From Actinomadura citrea (GTDB lineage: Bacteria; Actinomycetota; Actinomycetes; Streptosporangiales; Streptosporangiaceae): a DNA stretch of 64,000 bases. How positions within the stretch are numbered: position 1 is the stretch's first letter; each line of letters starts with the position of its first letter. A program made the position numbers and the translations under genes. The stretch lies in NCBI RefSeq assembly GCF_013409045.1, contig NZ_JACCBT010000001.1, positions 3,472,001-3,536,000 of the forward strand. The letters run 5' to 3'. Shown piece by piece: positions 34,767 through 43,363 of the stretch. Below the pieces are notes generated by a model. The model did no database searches, was not told where the DNA came from, and was given only the letters and a program-made list of their open reading frames with translations.

Positions 34767-36152
34767 TCAGTGGTCGGTGATGGTGAGGCCCGCGGGCGCG
34801 GCTTCGGCGTAGGCGTCGTCGATGTGCACGGTCCGGTGTCCGGCCCGCTGGAGCAGGCTGGTGGCGGCGGCGGCCCGGTAGCCGGAGCCGCAGTGCACCC
34901 AGATGGTTCCGTCGGGCAGTTCGCCCAGCCGGGCGGTCAGCTCGGGCAGCGGGATGTGGACGGCGCCCTCGATGTGTCCGGCCCTCCACTCGTTGGTCAT
35001 GCGCACGTCCAGCACGACGTCCGGCGCGGGCAGGTGCCGGGGGAGGCGGCCGGAGCGGACGGCGGCCAGGTCGGTGAACGTCGCGACGGGCGTCGCCCGC
35101 AGCCGGGCGGCGTCGCCGCCGGCCCACTGCTCGGGCTCCCCGGAGGAGGCCGCGGCCGGGCGGTCGATGCCGATGCGCGCCAGCTCCCGCTGGGCGGCGG
35201 CGATCTGCTCGGGGCCGTCGCCGAGCAGGGTGAGGGGCGCGCCCCACGGCGCCAGCCAGCCGAGCCACGTCGCCATCGCGCCGTCCAGGCCGAAGCTGAG
35301 GGTCCCGGCCAGGTGCCGCTGGGCGAAGGCCTTGCGGGAGCGCAGGTCGACGACCCATTCCCCGGCCGCGATGCGGTCGCGCAGCTCGGCGGGGTCGGCG
35401 GTCCGGGCGGGAGTGAGGTCGAGCAGGCCGGCGCCGGCGCTGTTGCGGACCCCCATGTGCGCGTAGTAGGCGGGATAGGCGTCGAGCCCGTCCAGGGTCT
35501 GGGTGACGAAGTCGTCGGCCTCCAGCCGCAGCGCCGGGTTGGCCCTCCGCTCCCGGCCGATGGTCGAGGACGCGGCGTCGGACTGGCTCGCCGAGCAGAA
35601 GCTTCCGAAGCCGTGCGTGGGCCAGACGTGCGCGCCGTCGGGCAGCTGGTCGGCCAGCCGGCGCGCCGACGCGTGCTGCCGCTCGGCGAGCAGGTGGGCG
35701 TGCTCGGAACCGAGGAGGTCGGTGCGGCCGGTGGTGCCGAACAGCAGCGACCCGCCCGTGAAGACCCCTTCCGGTCCGTCGGGACCGGACAGGATGTAGG
35801 ACACGTGGTGGAAGGTGTGCCCGGGGGTGGCCACGGCGCGGATGCACAGCGCGTCGGAGAGGGCGACCTCGTCGCCGTCGGACAGCGCGGTCCGCTCGAA
35901 CTCGACGCCCTCGTCGGACGAGAGCAGGTATGCCGCTCCGGTCGCCCTGGCCAGCGCCAGCCCGCCGGAGACGTAGTCGTTGTGCAGGTGGGTCTCGGCC
36001 ACGTGCGTGATGCGGACGTCCAGCCGCCCGGCCAGCGCCAGGAAGCGGTCGATGTCGCGCTGCGGGTCGACCACCAGCGCCACCCGCCCGTCGTGGGCGA
36101 GATAGCTGCGGTCGCCCAGGGACGAGGTCTCGACTACCTGGACATCTACCAT
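34767..36152 (-). CDS. Metallo-beta-lactamase/rhodanese fusion (persulfide dioxygenase-sulfurtransferase)
   Basis: 461 aa from ATG 36152, with GGAGTGAACG upstream. Metallo-beta-lactamase domain about 1-245 with THLHNDYVSGG (metal His/Asp), TPGHTFHHVSY and PTHGFGSFC, as in ETHE1-like persulfide dioxygenases. Two rhodanese domains follow: about 265-355, where WVVDLRSRKAFAQRHLAGT has no active Cys in its loop, and about 370-461 with IWVHCGSGYRAAAATSL and an active Cys. Same order as CstB-type enzymes. Oxidises persulfide and transfers sulfur. An ATACCCC operator sits 16 bp upstream. Confidence 0.9.
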   Translation of the reverse strand: MVDVQVVETSSLGDRSYLAHDGRVALVVDPQRDIDRFLALAGRLDVRITHVAETHLHNDYVSGGLALARATGAAYLLSSDEGVEFERTALSDGDEVALSDALCIRAVATPGHTFHHVSYILSGPDGPEGVFTGGSLLFGTTGRTDLLGSEHAHLLAERQHASARRLADQLPDGAHVWPTHGFGSFCSASQSDAASSTIGRERRANPALRLEADDFVTQTLDGLDAYPAYYAHMGVRNSAGAGLLDLTPARTADPAELRDRIAAGEWVVDLRSRKAFAQRHLAGTLSFGLDGAMATWLGWLAPWGAPLTLLGDGPEQIAAAQRELARIGIDRPAAASSGEPEQWAGGDAARLRATPVATFTDLAAVRSGRLPRHLPAPDVVLDVRMTNEWRAGHIEGAVHIPLPELTARLGELPDGTIWVHCGSGYRAAAATSLLQRAGHRTVHIDDAYAEAAPAGLTITDH

Positions 36153-36167
36153 CTGCGTTCACTCCTT

Positions 36168-36182
36168 ATACCCCGGGGGTAT
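36168..36182. promoter_or_regulatory. CsoR/CstR-type operator
   Basis: ATACCCCGGGGGTAT, 16 bp upstream of the MBL-rhodanese ATG. Matches the ATACCCC..GGGGTAT half-site pair bound by CsoR-family repressors. Confidence 0.8.
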
Positions 36183-36251
36183 CCGTCGGTCAGATCGCGG
36201 CCATGGTCGTACCCCCTCATCGCCCGATGAGGGGAGGCCCTCCCGCCGTCT

Positions 36252-36533
36252 TCAGGAAAGGGCGAGGAAGAGTTTCTCCAGGCGCTCGGCGCTGATCGGC
36301 GGCTTCTCGCCGCGGTCGGCCGCCGCCTGGCAGTGCCGCAGCCCGGTTGAAATGATCTTGAAGCCGGCCCGGTCGATCGCCTTGGACACCGCCGCCAGCT
36401 GGGTCAGCACCCGCTCGCAGTCGTCGGCGTTCTCGATCATCGAGATCACCCCGCCCAGCTGGCCGTGCGCCCGCCGGAGCCGGGTCAGCGCGTCCGCCAG
36501 GGCGGTCGCGTCCATCTCCAGATGCTCCTCCAC
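36252..36533 (-). CDS. CsoR-family repressor, CstR-like persulfide sensor
   Basis: 93 aa from GTG 36533 behind GGAGGTGGAAG (ATG 36515 in frame). All-helical DUF156 fold: LRRAHGQLGGVISMIENADDCERVLTQLAAVSKAI. Cys39 and Cys68 are kept, but residue 64, the copper-ligand His of true CsoR (His-x3-Cys), is Gly. Two cysteines without the His is the CstR pattern of persulfide sensing. This agrees with its neighbours and with operator copies before itself and before the MBL-rhodanese operon. Confidence 0.88.
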   Translation of the reverse strand: MEEHLEMDATALADALTRLRRAHGQLGGVISMIENADDCERVLTQLAAVSKAIDRAGFKIISTGLRHCQAAADRGEKPPISAERLEKLFLALS

Positions 36534-36554
36534 CTTCCACCTCCGGCGCCCAAC

Positions 36555-36570
36555 ATACCCCAGGGGGTAT
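36555..36570. promoter_or_regulatory. CsoR/CstR-type operator (autoregulatory)
   Basis: ATACCCCAGGGGGTAT, 22 bp upstream of the repressor start. Same half-sites as 36168-36182 with one more central base. Confidence 0.8.
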
Positions 36571-36602
36571 CCGCCTGTGCGTGAGGTACCTCACCTGGCC
36601 CC

Positions 36603-36628
36603 GGGACTTCCGGCAGGACCTTCGGCTC
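36603..36628. promoter_or_regulatory. Two overlapping degenerate DosR-like boxes
   Basis: GGGACTTCCGGCAG (36603-36616) and AGGACCTTCGGCTC (36615-36628), 70-95 bp before the OsmC gene. Each has two or three mismatches to the consensus. Confidence 0.5.
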
Positions 36629-36697
36629 TACCTGCGGAGACTCCCGAAATCGAAACTGGGGCCAAGCGAGGAACCGCCAGCAGAGGAGGTGGCACCG

Positions 36698-37111
36698 ATG
36701 AGCGAGATGCTGGTCGTCCACCGGGAGGACGACGCCTTCGCGGTGATCGTCCGCGACCACGTGATCCACGTGGACCAGCCGTACATGGGGGGAGGAATGG
36801 ACGCCGGGCCGACGCCGGTCGAGTTGTTCGTGGCGTCCCTGGCCGCGTGCACCGCGCACCACGCCCGGCGCTACCTGAAGGCGCGCTGCCTGCCCGCGAA
36901 CGGGCTGGAGGTCGCCGTCGAGTACGCGATGAGCCCGGAGGGCCCCGCCCGGGTGTCGCACGTGGAGCTGCGCCTGCGGCCTCCCGTCCGGCTGCCCGAC
37001 CGGGACGTGGGAGGCCTGATGGCGGCCGTCATGGCCTGCACCGTCCACAACTCGATCCTCGACACCCCGCGCATCGGCGTGCGCCTGGAGAGCGAGCTCA
37101 CGGCCGCCTGA
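36698..37111 (+). CDS. OsmC/Ohr-family protein
   Basis: 137 aa from ATG 36698 behind AGAGGAGGTGG. GGGMDAGPTPVELFVASLAACTAHHARRYLKAR carries the first conserved Cys in the OsmC context (LAACTA), and LMAAVMACTVHNSILDTPRIGVRLES the second Cys (ACTVHNSL-like). These form the peroxidatic pair of OsmC proteins. Cytosolic thiol-dependent peroxidase-type protein. Box pair upstream and USP gene downstream place it in the stress regulon. Confidence 0.88.
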   Translation: MSEMLVVHREDDAFAVIVRDHVIHVDQPYMGGGMDAGPTPVELFVASLAACTAHHARRYLKARCLPANGLEVAVEYAMSPEGPARVSHVELRLRPPVRLPDRDVGGLMAAVMACTVHNSILDTPRIGVRLESELTAA

Positions 37112-37138
37112 GCGGGGCGCCGGAGGTCCCGTCGCCGA

Positions 37139-37152
37139 GGGTCGTTCGGCCC
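37139..37152. promoter_or_regulatory. DosR-like box
   Basis: GGGTCGTTCGGCCC, two mismatches to the consensus, 56 bp upstream of the USP gene at 37208. Confidence 0.55.
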
Positions 37153-37207
37153 TGGGGAGGGGGCGCGGCGGGCGGTGCAATGAAGGCGGACCGATGAGGA
37201 GTGCGTC

Positions 37208-38053
37208 ATGAGCCACGTGGTCGTCGGATACGACGGAACGAGCGAGAGCGAGCGTGCTCTGCGCTGGGCGGTGGAGGAGGCCCGGCTCCGGCGGGTGCCG
37301 CTGACGGTGTGCCATGCCTGGCGGTGGCCGTACCCGGTCGGTCACATCGACCGCGAGGGCGTGACCATCGTCCGCCGGATGGCGGAGCACATGCTCGACC
37401 ACGGTGTGGCGCTGGCGCATGACCTGGCTCCCGCTCTGAAGGTGCGCAGGCGGCTGGCCACCGGGGGCCCCTCCGGGGCGCTGCTGAACGAGGGGCCGGA
37501 CGCCGAGCTGATCGTCATCGGCTCGCACCCGCCGGAGGAGATGCACGTCGGGTCCACGGCGCTGCGGGTGCCGGCCCGGGCCGACCGCCCCGTGGCGGTC
37601 GTGCGCTCGGCCGCCCCGCGCGACGGTCTGGTGGTCGTGGGCGTGGACGGTTCCCCGGGGGCGGACGCCGCGCTGGCGTTCGGATTCGAGGAGGCGGTGC
37701 TGCGCGGCTGGCGGCTGCGCGCGGTGTACGGGTGCTGGGAGCCCGGCGCCGTCCCCGATGGCGACCTGTCGCTGTTCGACGATGAGGACAAGCTCCGCCA
37801 CGTGTGCGGAGCGGTGCTGGAACGGGCGGTCGCGCCCTGGCTGGTCAAGAACCCCTTCGTCCAGGCGACGACGTCGCTGGTGCTCAGATCGCCCCGTGAG
37901 GCCCTGCTGGAGGCGGCGGAGGAGGCGACGCTGACGGTGGTGGGCGCGCGAGGCACCGGCGCCGTCAGGCCTCTGACGCTCGGCGCGACGAGCGACGCGC
38001 TGCTCAAGCACGCGCCCTGCACGGTCACGATCGTCCCGCAGTGGTTCGGATGA
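37208..38053 (+). CDS. Tandem universal stress protein (USP)
   Basis: 281 aa from ATG 37208 behind GAGGAGTG. Domain 1: VVVGYDGTSESERALRWAVEEARLRRVPLTVCHAWRWPYP ... SHPPEEMHVGSTALRVP (degenerate nucleotide motif). Domain 2: VVVGVDGSPGADAALAFGFEEAVLRG ... GARGTGAVRPLTLGATSDALLKHAPCTVTIVP with an intact G-x2-G motif. Closely parallels the USP at 20994, so probably duplicated within this regulon. 38 bp before the cNMP-binding gene. Confidence 0.92.
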   Translation: MSHVVVGYDGTSESERALRWAVEEARLRRVPLTVCHAWRWPYPVGHIDREGVTIVRRMAEHMLDHGVALAHDLAPALKVRRRLATGGPSGALLNEGPDAELIVIGSHPPEEMHVGSTALRVPARADRPVAVVRSAAPRDGLVVVGVDGSPGADAALAFGFEEAVLRGWRLRAVYGCWEPGAVPDGDLSLFDDEDKLRHVCGAVLERAVAPWLVKNPFVQATTSLVLRSPREALLEAAEEATLTVVGARGTGAVRPLTLGATSDALLKHAPCTVTIVPQWFG

Positions 38054-38091
38054 CGCCGGGCGGCGAAGAACACCGAAGGTAGGCGAGCCAA

Positions 38092-38568
38092 GTGAGCATG
38101 GTGACCGCGGCCGATCTGGCCGGAGAGCCGTTCTTCGACGGTATGCGGAGCCTGGACCTGACCAGGCTCGCGAAGGCGGCCCGGCACACCGACATCCCCG
38201 CGGGACGGCGCATGTTCGCGGAGTCCGCCGCGGCGGAGCGGTTCTGGCTCCTCCTCGACGGGAGCGTGGCCGTCGATCTGCACGTCCCCGAGGGCGGGAC
38301 GCTCGTCATCGACACCTTCGGGCCCGGATCGGTGGTGGGCTGGTCATGGCTGTTCCGTCCGCACCGCTGGCGGTTCGGCGCGTTCGCGAGCACGCCCGTC
38401 CAGGCCATCGAGTTCGACGGCCGGCTGGTCCGGACGCTGAGCGCGGTCGACCCGTCGCTCGGGTACGAGCTGACGCGCCGCTTCGCCGAGCAGGTCGTGG
38501 GCCGCCTGGAGGCGACCCAGACCCGGCTCGCCGAGGCCGCCCCCGAAACCCTCGACCGGGCGGTGTGA
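38092..38568 (+). CDS. Stand-alone cyclic-nucleotide-binding-domain protein
   Basis: 158 aa from GTG 38092 (ATG 38098 possible), AAGGTAGGCGAG upstream. A cNMP-binding beta-roll covers residues about 12-135: RHTDIPAGRRMFAESAAAERFWLLLDGSVAVDLHVPEGGTLVIDTFGPGSVVGWSWLF. The phosphate-binding cassette is not canonical (GSVVGWSWLF in place of G-E-x-x-L). No Crp-type DNA-binding helix follows; the C-terminus is one long helix. Probably a ligand-gated partner of another protein. Likely cotranscribed with the USP gene. Confidence 0.82.
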   Translation: MSMVTAADLAGEPFFDGMRSLDLTRLAKAARHTDIPAGRRMFAESAAAERFWLLLDGSVAVDLHVPEGGTLVIDTFGPGSVVGWSWLFRPHRWRFGAFASTPVQAIEFDGRLVRTLSAVDPSLGYELTRRFAEQVVGRLEATQTRLAEAAPETLDRAV

Positions 38569-38572
38569 CCCC

Positions 38573-38890
38573 TCACACTGTGCGGACGTCCTGCTCGGCG
38601 GCCCGGACGCGGGGCGGGCCGAGGGCGCGGGCGATCGCGGGAAGAGCGCCTTGAGCTGCGCTGAGCCTGGTGCCATGGACGTGCCGGATCCGTAGAACGC
38701 CCCCGTAGCGCAGCACGACCCCTTCGGTCCAGACGGCGCCCAGCACGGCCTTCTCCAGATGCTCGATCGCGGCGATCATCGGGGCCATCCGGCTGACCGG
38801 CGAGCGATCCAGGGGGTCCTGTTCGGTCTTGACCGACCCGCCGGTCCGGGCATAGATGAACGCCGGGCTGGTCGGTCGTATGTACGCGAT
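38573..38890 (-). pseudogene. Fragment of an NAD-dependent epimerase/dehydratase
   Basis: On the minus strand an open frame gives AFIYARTGGSVKTEQDPLD, then MAPMIAAIEHLEKAVLGAVWTEGVVLRYGG, as in the middle of extended SDR epimerases. Neither the N-terminal GxxGxxG fold nor the C-terminal part is present, and after LRYGG the sequence diverges. 38891-39077 shows no recognisable gene. It marks the left edge of the rearranged van island. Confidence 0.55.
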
Positions 38891-39077
38891 CGACGCTTCC
38901 CTGGCCGCGTTCGCACCGCGTCAGTAGCGCCCGGTAGTCATGCTGACCTCCGACGTCGATGGCATGACCAAGCTCCGTGGGGAATAGGTCCGGCTCGTCG
39001 CTGTGTGAGTCGATCGGCGGGCTGCTTGTGGTGTGATCCGCTCGATGGCTTCGAGTCGGGCCAGGCGTTCGTCCTCC

Positions 39078-40271
39078 CTATGGGGCAGAACGCGTGGCGT
39101 CCAGCAACACGTCAACGAGCCGTTGCGCCGCATCAGGCCGGCCGTGCGCGCGGGCGGCCTCCTCCATGTCCGCGCGCCGGATCGGGTCTGTGAGCAGCGG
39201 GCCGAGCGCCTGCCGCAACCTGTCCGCACTCACCTCGCCGGTCAGCGTGACGGCTGCGCCCGCCTCCTCCAAATGCTGGGCATTGTGGGTCTGCTCGTCG
39301 CCTGCCGAGGAGGCGAGTGGAAGGAACACCGCGGCTTTTCCCAGCGCGGTCAACTCCGCGAGCGTGCCTGCCCCGCTGCGCGAGACGACGACGTCGGCCA
39401 GGGCGAGCACGTCCGGCAGCTCGCCGCCTATATACCCCGTCCGGTAGTAGCGGGCCTGCGCCTGACGCGGCAACTGCACTGTGAGGGAGGCCAATTGCTC
39501 CACATGGCCCGGCCCGCACTGATGGATGACATTGGCCCGCTCCAGCAGCCACGGCAGCGCCCGGGCCACCAGAGTGTTGATCTGCTGTGCGCCCTGTGCG
39601 CCGCCCGTGACGTACAGGGTTGGGAGACCTCGGTCGAAACCGCTCAGGCCCAAGGCGGTGACGGCCTTGTCCGCGTTGCCGTTGAGAATCTCCGGCCGCA
39701 CCGGGTTGCCCGTGACCACGGCGGCCGCGCGTACCTGACTTGGCAGCAGCTCCAGCGTCGACTCCGAAGACACCGCGATCCGTGTTGCCGCCCCGGCGAG
39801 CTTGCGGTTCGCCAGTCCCAGACGCACGGTCTGCTCGTGCAGCACGAGCGGCCGACGACATAGCCGGGCCGCCAGACCGGCCGGGACGGCGACGTACCCG
39901 CCCGTGGCCAGGACGACGTCCGGGGCGAACTCGGCGATCTTCGATCGGGCTTGGGCGACCCCGAGCGGCACGCGCGCCATGTCCTTGACGTTGGCCGGTC
40001 CGAGCAGCTTCAGCGGATTCGACGAGCGACGGATCTTGCCGGTGGCCACGGTGGTGAACGGGATTCCCTCGGCCGGGGCGACCCGCGCTTCCAAACCTTC
40101 CGCCGTACCGATCCACAACACCTCCAAAGCGCGCCCCTCACCGGCGAGTCGCTCGCGCAGCGCGCGGATCGCGGTGAGTGCCGGGTAGGTGTGGCCGCCC
40201 GTCCCACCACCAGTCACGATCAGGCGGAACGGGGTGTTCGGGGCACGGTTGATGTCGCTGGTCACGAGCAT
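39078..40271 (-). CDS. murG: MurG paralogue (lipid II N-acetylglucosaminyltransferase)
   Basis: 397 aa from ATG 40271, somewhat longer than typical MurG (about 360). LIVTGGGTGGHTYPALTAIRAL is the N-terminal G-loop, VLATGGYVAVPAGLAARL the second, LYVTGGAQGAQQINTLV the UDP-site loop, and SRSGAGTLAELTALGKAAVFLPL with DEQTHNAQHL the C-terminal UDP-GlcNAc site. All catalytic loops look intact. It adds GlcNAc to lipid I at the inner membrane face. Its place downstream of vanS, with a murF paralogue, suggests an accessory copy tied to the D-Lac precursor pathway rather than the dcw-cluster gene. Confidence 0.9.
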   Translation of the reverse strand: MLVTSDINRAPNTPFRLIVTGGGTGGHTYPALTAIRALRERLAGEGRALEVLWIGTAEGLEARVAPAEGIPFTTVATGKIRRSSNPLKLLGPANVKDMARVPLGVAQARSKIAEFAPDVVLATGGYVAVPAGLAARLCRRPLVLHEQTVRLGLANRKLAGAATRIAVSSESTLELLPSQVRAAAVVTGNPVRPEILNGNADKAVTALGLSGFDRGLPTLYVTGGAQGAQQINTLVARALPWLLERANVIHQCGPGHVEQLASLTVQLPRQAQARYYRTGYIGGELPDVLALADVVVSRSGAGTLAELTALGKAAVFLPLASSAGDEQTHNAQHLEEAGAAVTLTGEVSADRLRQALGPLLTDPIRRADMEEAARAHGRPDAAQRLVDVLLDATRSAP

Positions 40272-40385
40272 CCCATCTGCTTCGGCGGTGCGGTGCGGTG
40301 TCAATGTTGGTCGTGCAGGGTGTCCGGAGAAGGCTTCCGGAGCGTCCGAATAGATTCGATATCCTCGGATCAAATCCCTGACTCG

Positions 40386-41480
40386 CTACCTGTCCGTGTG
40401 CGGGGCTGCCACCGGTAGTTCCACAGTGATGCGGATCCCGCCGGCGGGGCGCGGGGTGAGGGTGAGTGTCGCGTCGTGTGCCTGAGTAATGGTCTTGACG
40501 ATGGCCAGGCCGAGGCCGACACCCGCGTGGTCGCCGCGAATGCGTCCGGTGCCGCGCTGAAACGGTTCGGTGAGTGTCGGGACCAAATGTGGGGAGAGCT
40601 TCTCGCCGGTGTTCTCGACGGTGAGGACCGCGGTCTTGGGGCCGGCGCTGGTCGTGACCCACACGGTGCCCTGCTCGGGCAGGTTGTGCACGATCGCGTT
40701 GTGCACGAGGTTCGTCGTCAGCTGCAGCAGGAGCGCCTGCGAGCCGTAAGCCGGGGCGATGTCGCCGGAGGTCTCAATGATGACACCGTGCTTCTCGGCG
40801 AGCGGGAGGAGTGTCTCGGCGGCCTCCTCTACGAGCAGAGACAGGTCGACGGGTGCTTGGGCGAAGGACCTCTGGTCGACGCGGCTGAGCAGGAGCAGCG
40901 CTTCAGTGAGGTCGATCGCGCGAGTGTTGACGGCGCGAAGACGGTTGACGAGCCTGCCGGAGTCGTGTGTCGGATCGTTGTGGGCCACGTCGAGAAGTGC
41001 CTTCGAGATCGCGAGTGGGGTGCGCAGTTCGTGCGAGGCGTTGGCTGCGAATCTCTGCTGTTCGGCGACGTGTGTTTCGAGCCGGGCGAGCATGGTGTCG
41101 AAGGCGTCGGCGAGTTCACGGAACTCGTCCTGGCGGCCCGGCAGCTGGATGCGATGGGAGAGTGATCCGGTCGCGGCCGTGCGGGTGGCGTCGGTGATGC
41201 AGTTCAGCGGGGCGAGCATGCGGCCGGCGAGAAACCAACCTCCCAGGAGCCCGAATACCAGGAGAAATACCATTACTGCGGCTGCCATTGGGGCGAAACC
41301 GCGCACGAAGTCGGTGCCCGGAGTTGCCGTCCATGCCCCCTCGGTGTTGGTTTGCAGCCACCCCTGTCGTAGGAGGAATACTCCCATGGCGGCGAGCAGT
41401 AGACCGCCGGCCAGCATGAGGAATCCGGCGTAGCTGAGGGTGAGTCTGAGTCGAACGCTCAGCCCGGGCTGCCTATCCAC
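40386..41480 (-). CDS. vanS: VanS-type sensor histidine kinase
   Basis: 364 aa from GTG 41480. Two TM segments (about 12-37 and 65-85), a short extracytoplasmic loop between them, HAMP about 88-140 ([30 protein letters not shown]), HisKA with His150 in [16 protein letters not shown], HATPase about 230-355 with [19 protein letters not shown] and [16 protein letters not shown]. Matches Streptomyces VanS closely as I know it, including the short sensor loop. No lesion seen. Its start overlaps the wreck of vanR, so kinase and regulator were once coupled. Confidence 0.9.
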   Translation of the reverse strand: MDRQPGLSVRLRLTLSYAGFLMLAGGLLLAAMGVFLLRQGWLQTNTEGAWTATPGTDFVRGFAPMAAAVMVFLLVFGLLGGWFLAGRMLAPLNCITDATRTAATGSLSHRIQLPGRQDEFRELADAFDTMLARLETHVAEQQRFAANASHELRTPLAISKALLDVAHNDPTHDSGRLVNRLRAVNTRAIDLTEALLLLSRVDQRSFAQAPVDLSLLVEEAAETLLPLAEKHGVIIETSGDIAPAYGSQALLLQLTTNLVHNAIVHNLPEQGTVWVTTSAGPKTAVLTVENTGEKLSPHLVPTLTEPFQRGTGRIRGDHAGVGLGLAIVKTITQAHDATLTLTPRPAGGIRITVELPVAAPHTDR

Positions 41481-41990
41481 GATCCGCCCCCACGTGCGGT
41501 GACGCGTACGGCGTTGGGGAATGGGTCTGCGTTCTCATCCCACGCGAGTACCAGGATTTCTTCGGCGCTGACGACACCGCCTTCGGCGGCGACGAGGACT
41601 TCGAGGACGGCGATCTGTTTCCAGGCGAGTGCGACGTAGGGGTCGTCTCGGCAGACCTCGCGGCGGAACGGATCCAGGCGCAGGCCTGAGATCTCTCGCA
41701 GGGGTGGCCTGGTGTGTGGACGTCTGCGGTCGAGTGCTCTGAGACCGAGCACGAACTCCTGCAACTCGAAGGGCTGCGTGAGGTGGTCGTCAGCCCGACT
41801 TCGAACCCGGGGGCCCCGTCGTCGAGACGGTCGGCGGCGGTGAGTATGAGGATCGGCATGCCGCTGCCGGAGGGGACGAGCCGTTTGGCGATCTCGTCGC
41901 CGGGAGGGCCGGGGATGTCGCGGTCGATGACAGCGATGTCGTAGGTGTTGATGTTCAGCAGTTCCAGAGTGGTGTCGCCGCCACCGGTGA
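41459..41990 (-). pseudogene. vanR: vanR remnant (5' deleted, frameshifted, 3' deleted)
   Basis: Three separate lesions. (i) The first 35-40 residues, with the acidic pocket, are missing; the remnant begins [23 protein letters not shown], keeping the acceptor Asp. (ii) A one-base loss near 41793-41796 shifts the frame after [13 protein letters not shown]. In the restored frame the next block reads [12 protein letters not shown], so the conserved Lys of TKPF is Gln. (iii) After [14 protein letters not shown] the recognition helix and C-terminal hairpin are gone and the frame runs into [11 protein letters not shown] working OmpR-type regulator cannot come from this. Confidence 0.88.
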
Positions 41991-43242
41991 TATCGGCGGC
42001 CGCGTCCTTATCGGCCGGCACCACCGCCCGTGTTCTCGCGCCGTCGGCGATCGGCCGGGCGGCCTCGCCGACCGCGACCACCACGTCGGCCCGGGCGGCG
42101 GCGTACTCACCGACGGCCCGGTGCTCGGCCTCGCTGGCTTCACCCAGCTCGAGCATCTCCCCGAGGACGGCAATGCGGCGCCCACCCCCGATCGCCGCGA
42201 GCGCGTCCAGGGCGGCGCGGTTCGAGTCGGGGTTGGCGTTGTAGGAGTCGTTGAGCAGCATCGCCCCACCGGCGAGTTCGCGCAGCTCCATGCGCCATTT
42301 CGACAGCGAAGCGGTGGCCACCGCCGCCGCGGCCACATCGAGGGGGACACCGGCCACCAGCCCCGCCGCCGCGGCGGCCGACGCGTTGAGCGCTTGGTGG
42401 GCGCCCACGAGCGGCAGTGCGACGGAAGCCGAGGCGTCGGTGGTCCGCAGCGTGAAGGACGGCCGGCCGAGCCGGTCCAGGGCCAGGCCGAGCGCCCGCA
42501 CGTCGGCGCGGTCCGCCCGGCCGAAGGTCAGCACCGGACCCTCGGTAAGCGAGCGCATCGCGACCACCCGGGGATCGTCGCCGTTGAGGACGGCGGTGCC
42601 GCCGGGCACCAGCCCCTGCACCAGTTCGCCCTTGGCCCTGGCGATGGCCGCGCGCGACCCGAACTCGCCGAGGTGGGCCTGGCCGACGTTGAGGACGATG
42701 GCGATGTCGGGCGCGACCAAGCCGGTGAGCTCGGCAATGTCGCCGATGTGGCGGGCTCCCATCTCAAGGACGAGGAACCGGGTGGCCGCGTCGGCGCGCA
42801 ACATGGTGAGCGGCACGCCGAGTTCGTTGTTGAGCGAGCCGATCGTGGCGATCGTCGGCGCCGTACTCGAAAGCACGGCTTCCAGCAGGTCCTTGGTGCT
42901 GGTCTTGCCCTGGGAGCCGGTCAGTCCGACAACGGTCAGCCCGTCGCGCAGCCGGGCCACGACGTGGGTGGCGAGCGCCTGCAGGCCGGCCTGGGGGTCC
43001 TCGACGACGAGGGTGGGCAGCGGCGTGGGCCGGGAGCCGAGCACGGCCACCGCGCCGGCCCGGCCTGCCTGGCCGGCGTAGTCATGGCCGTCGACGTGCT
43101 CGCCGGTGAAGGCGACAAAGAGGCCGCCCGGCTCTGCCTGCCGGCCGTCGAGCACGGCCGGCGCGGTCACTGTCACGGAGTCGTCTCCCGCGACCCTGCC
43201 GCCGACGACCTTGGCGATCTCGGCGAGGCTGAGGGGGATCAT
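41473..43242 (-). CDS. murF: Truncated MurF paralogue fused in frame to the vanR remnant
   Basis: 589-aa frame from ATG 43242 behind ACAGGGAAACAGC. Residues 1-418 are MurF (UDP-MurNAc-tripeptide:D-Ala-D-Ala ligase): substrate domain, ATP loop [17 protein letters not shown] at 104-120, [36 protein letters not shown] 331-340, GEMLELG. The frame crosses near 41988 into VanR sequence (419-483), then out-of-frame residues to the stop. The last 40 or so residues of MurF's C-terminal domain are lost. Whether it is still active is unknown. In intact clusters such a MurF accepts D-Ala-D-Lac. Confidence 0.85.
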   Translation of the reverse strand: MIPLSLAEIAKVVGGRVAGDDSVTVTAPAVLDGRQAEPGGLFVAFTGEHVDGHDYAGQAGRAGAVAVLGSRPTPLPTLVVEDPQAGLQALATHVVARLRDGLTVVGLTGSQGKTSTKDLLEAVLSSTAPTIATIGSLNNELGVPLTMLRADAATRFLVLEMGARHIGDIAELTGLVAPDIAIVLNVGQAHLGEFGSRAAIARAKGELVQGLVPGGTAVLNGDDPRVVAMRSLTEGPVLTFGRADRADVRALGLALDRLGRPSFTLRTTDASASVALPLVGAHQALNASAAAAAGLVAGVPLDVAAAAVATASLSKWRMELRELAGGAMLLNDSYNANPDSNRAALDALAAIGGGRRIAVLGEMLELGEASEAEHRAVGEYAAARADVVVAVGEAARPIADGARTRAVVPADKDAAADITGGGDTTLELLNINTYDIAVIDRDIPGPPGDEIAKRLVPSGSGMPILILTAADRLDDGAPGFEVGLTTTSRSPSSCRSSCSVSEHSTADVHTPGHPCERSQACAWIRSAARSAETTPTSHSPGNRSPSSKSSSPPKAVSSAPKKSWYSRGMRTQTHSPTPYASPHVGADRG

Positions 43243-43247
43243 GCTGT

Positions 43248-43363
43248 TTCCCTGTAGGTCATGCCCCCAGTCAAGGCGCCGCAGCGTATCGCCGGCATAT
43301 CGAGAAACGCATACGTTTCGGCAACACCATGTCGTCTTGACTGCAGGCATGACCTACAGGGAA
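43248..43363. repeat. 28-bp inverted repeat spanning the murF/vanH divergent promoter
   Basis: Arms 43248-43275 and 43336-43363 are reverse complements at 26 of 28 positions, the outer 18 (43248-43265 / 43346-43363) without mismatch, separated by 60 bp. The left arm is the murF ribosome-site region. The right arm contains the vanH ATG and its first five codons. Looks like an inverted duplication rather than a protein operator. Confidence 0.85.
43304..43319. promoter_or_regulatory. Operator candidate before vanH
   Basis: GAAACG-CATA-CGTTTC in an AT-richer stretch (43290-43325) between the repeat arms, 30 bp before the vanH ATG. Position suits control of vanHAX and/or murF. VanR itself is broken here, so the binder is unknown. 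Confidence 0.45.

Noticed and set aside
38563..38578. GTGTGA-CCCC-TCACAC palindrome, like a Crp site, at the end of a cNMP-binding gene
   Set aside because: Spacer is four bases instead of the six expected for Crp, it covers a stop codon, and no gene starts downstream. Probably chance or a weak terminator stem.
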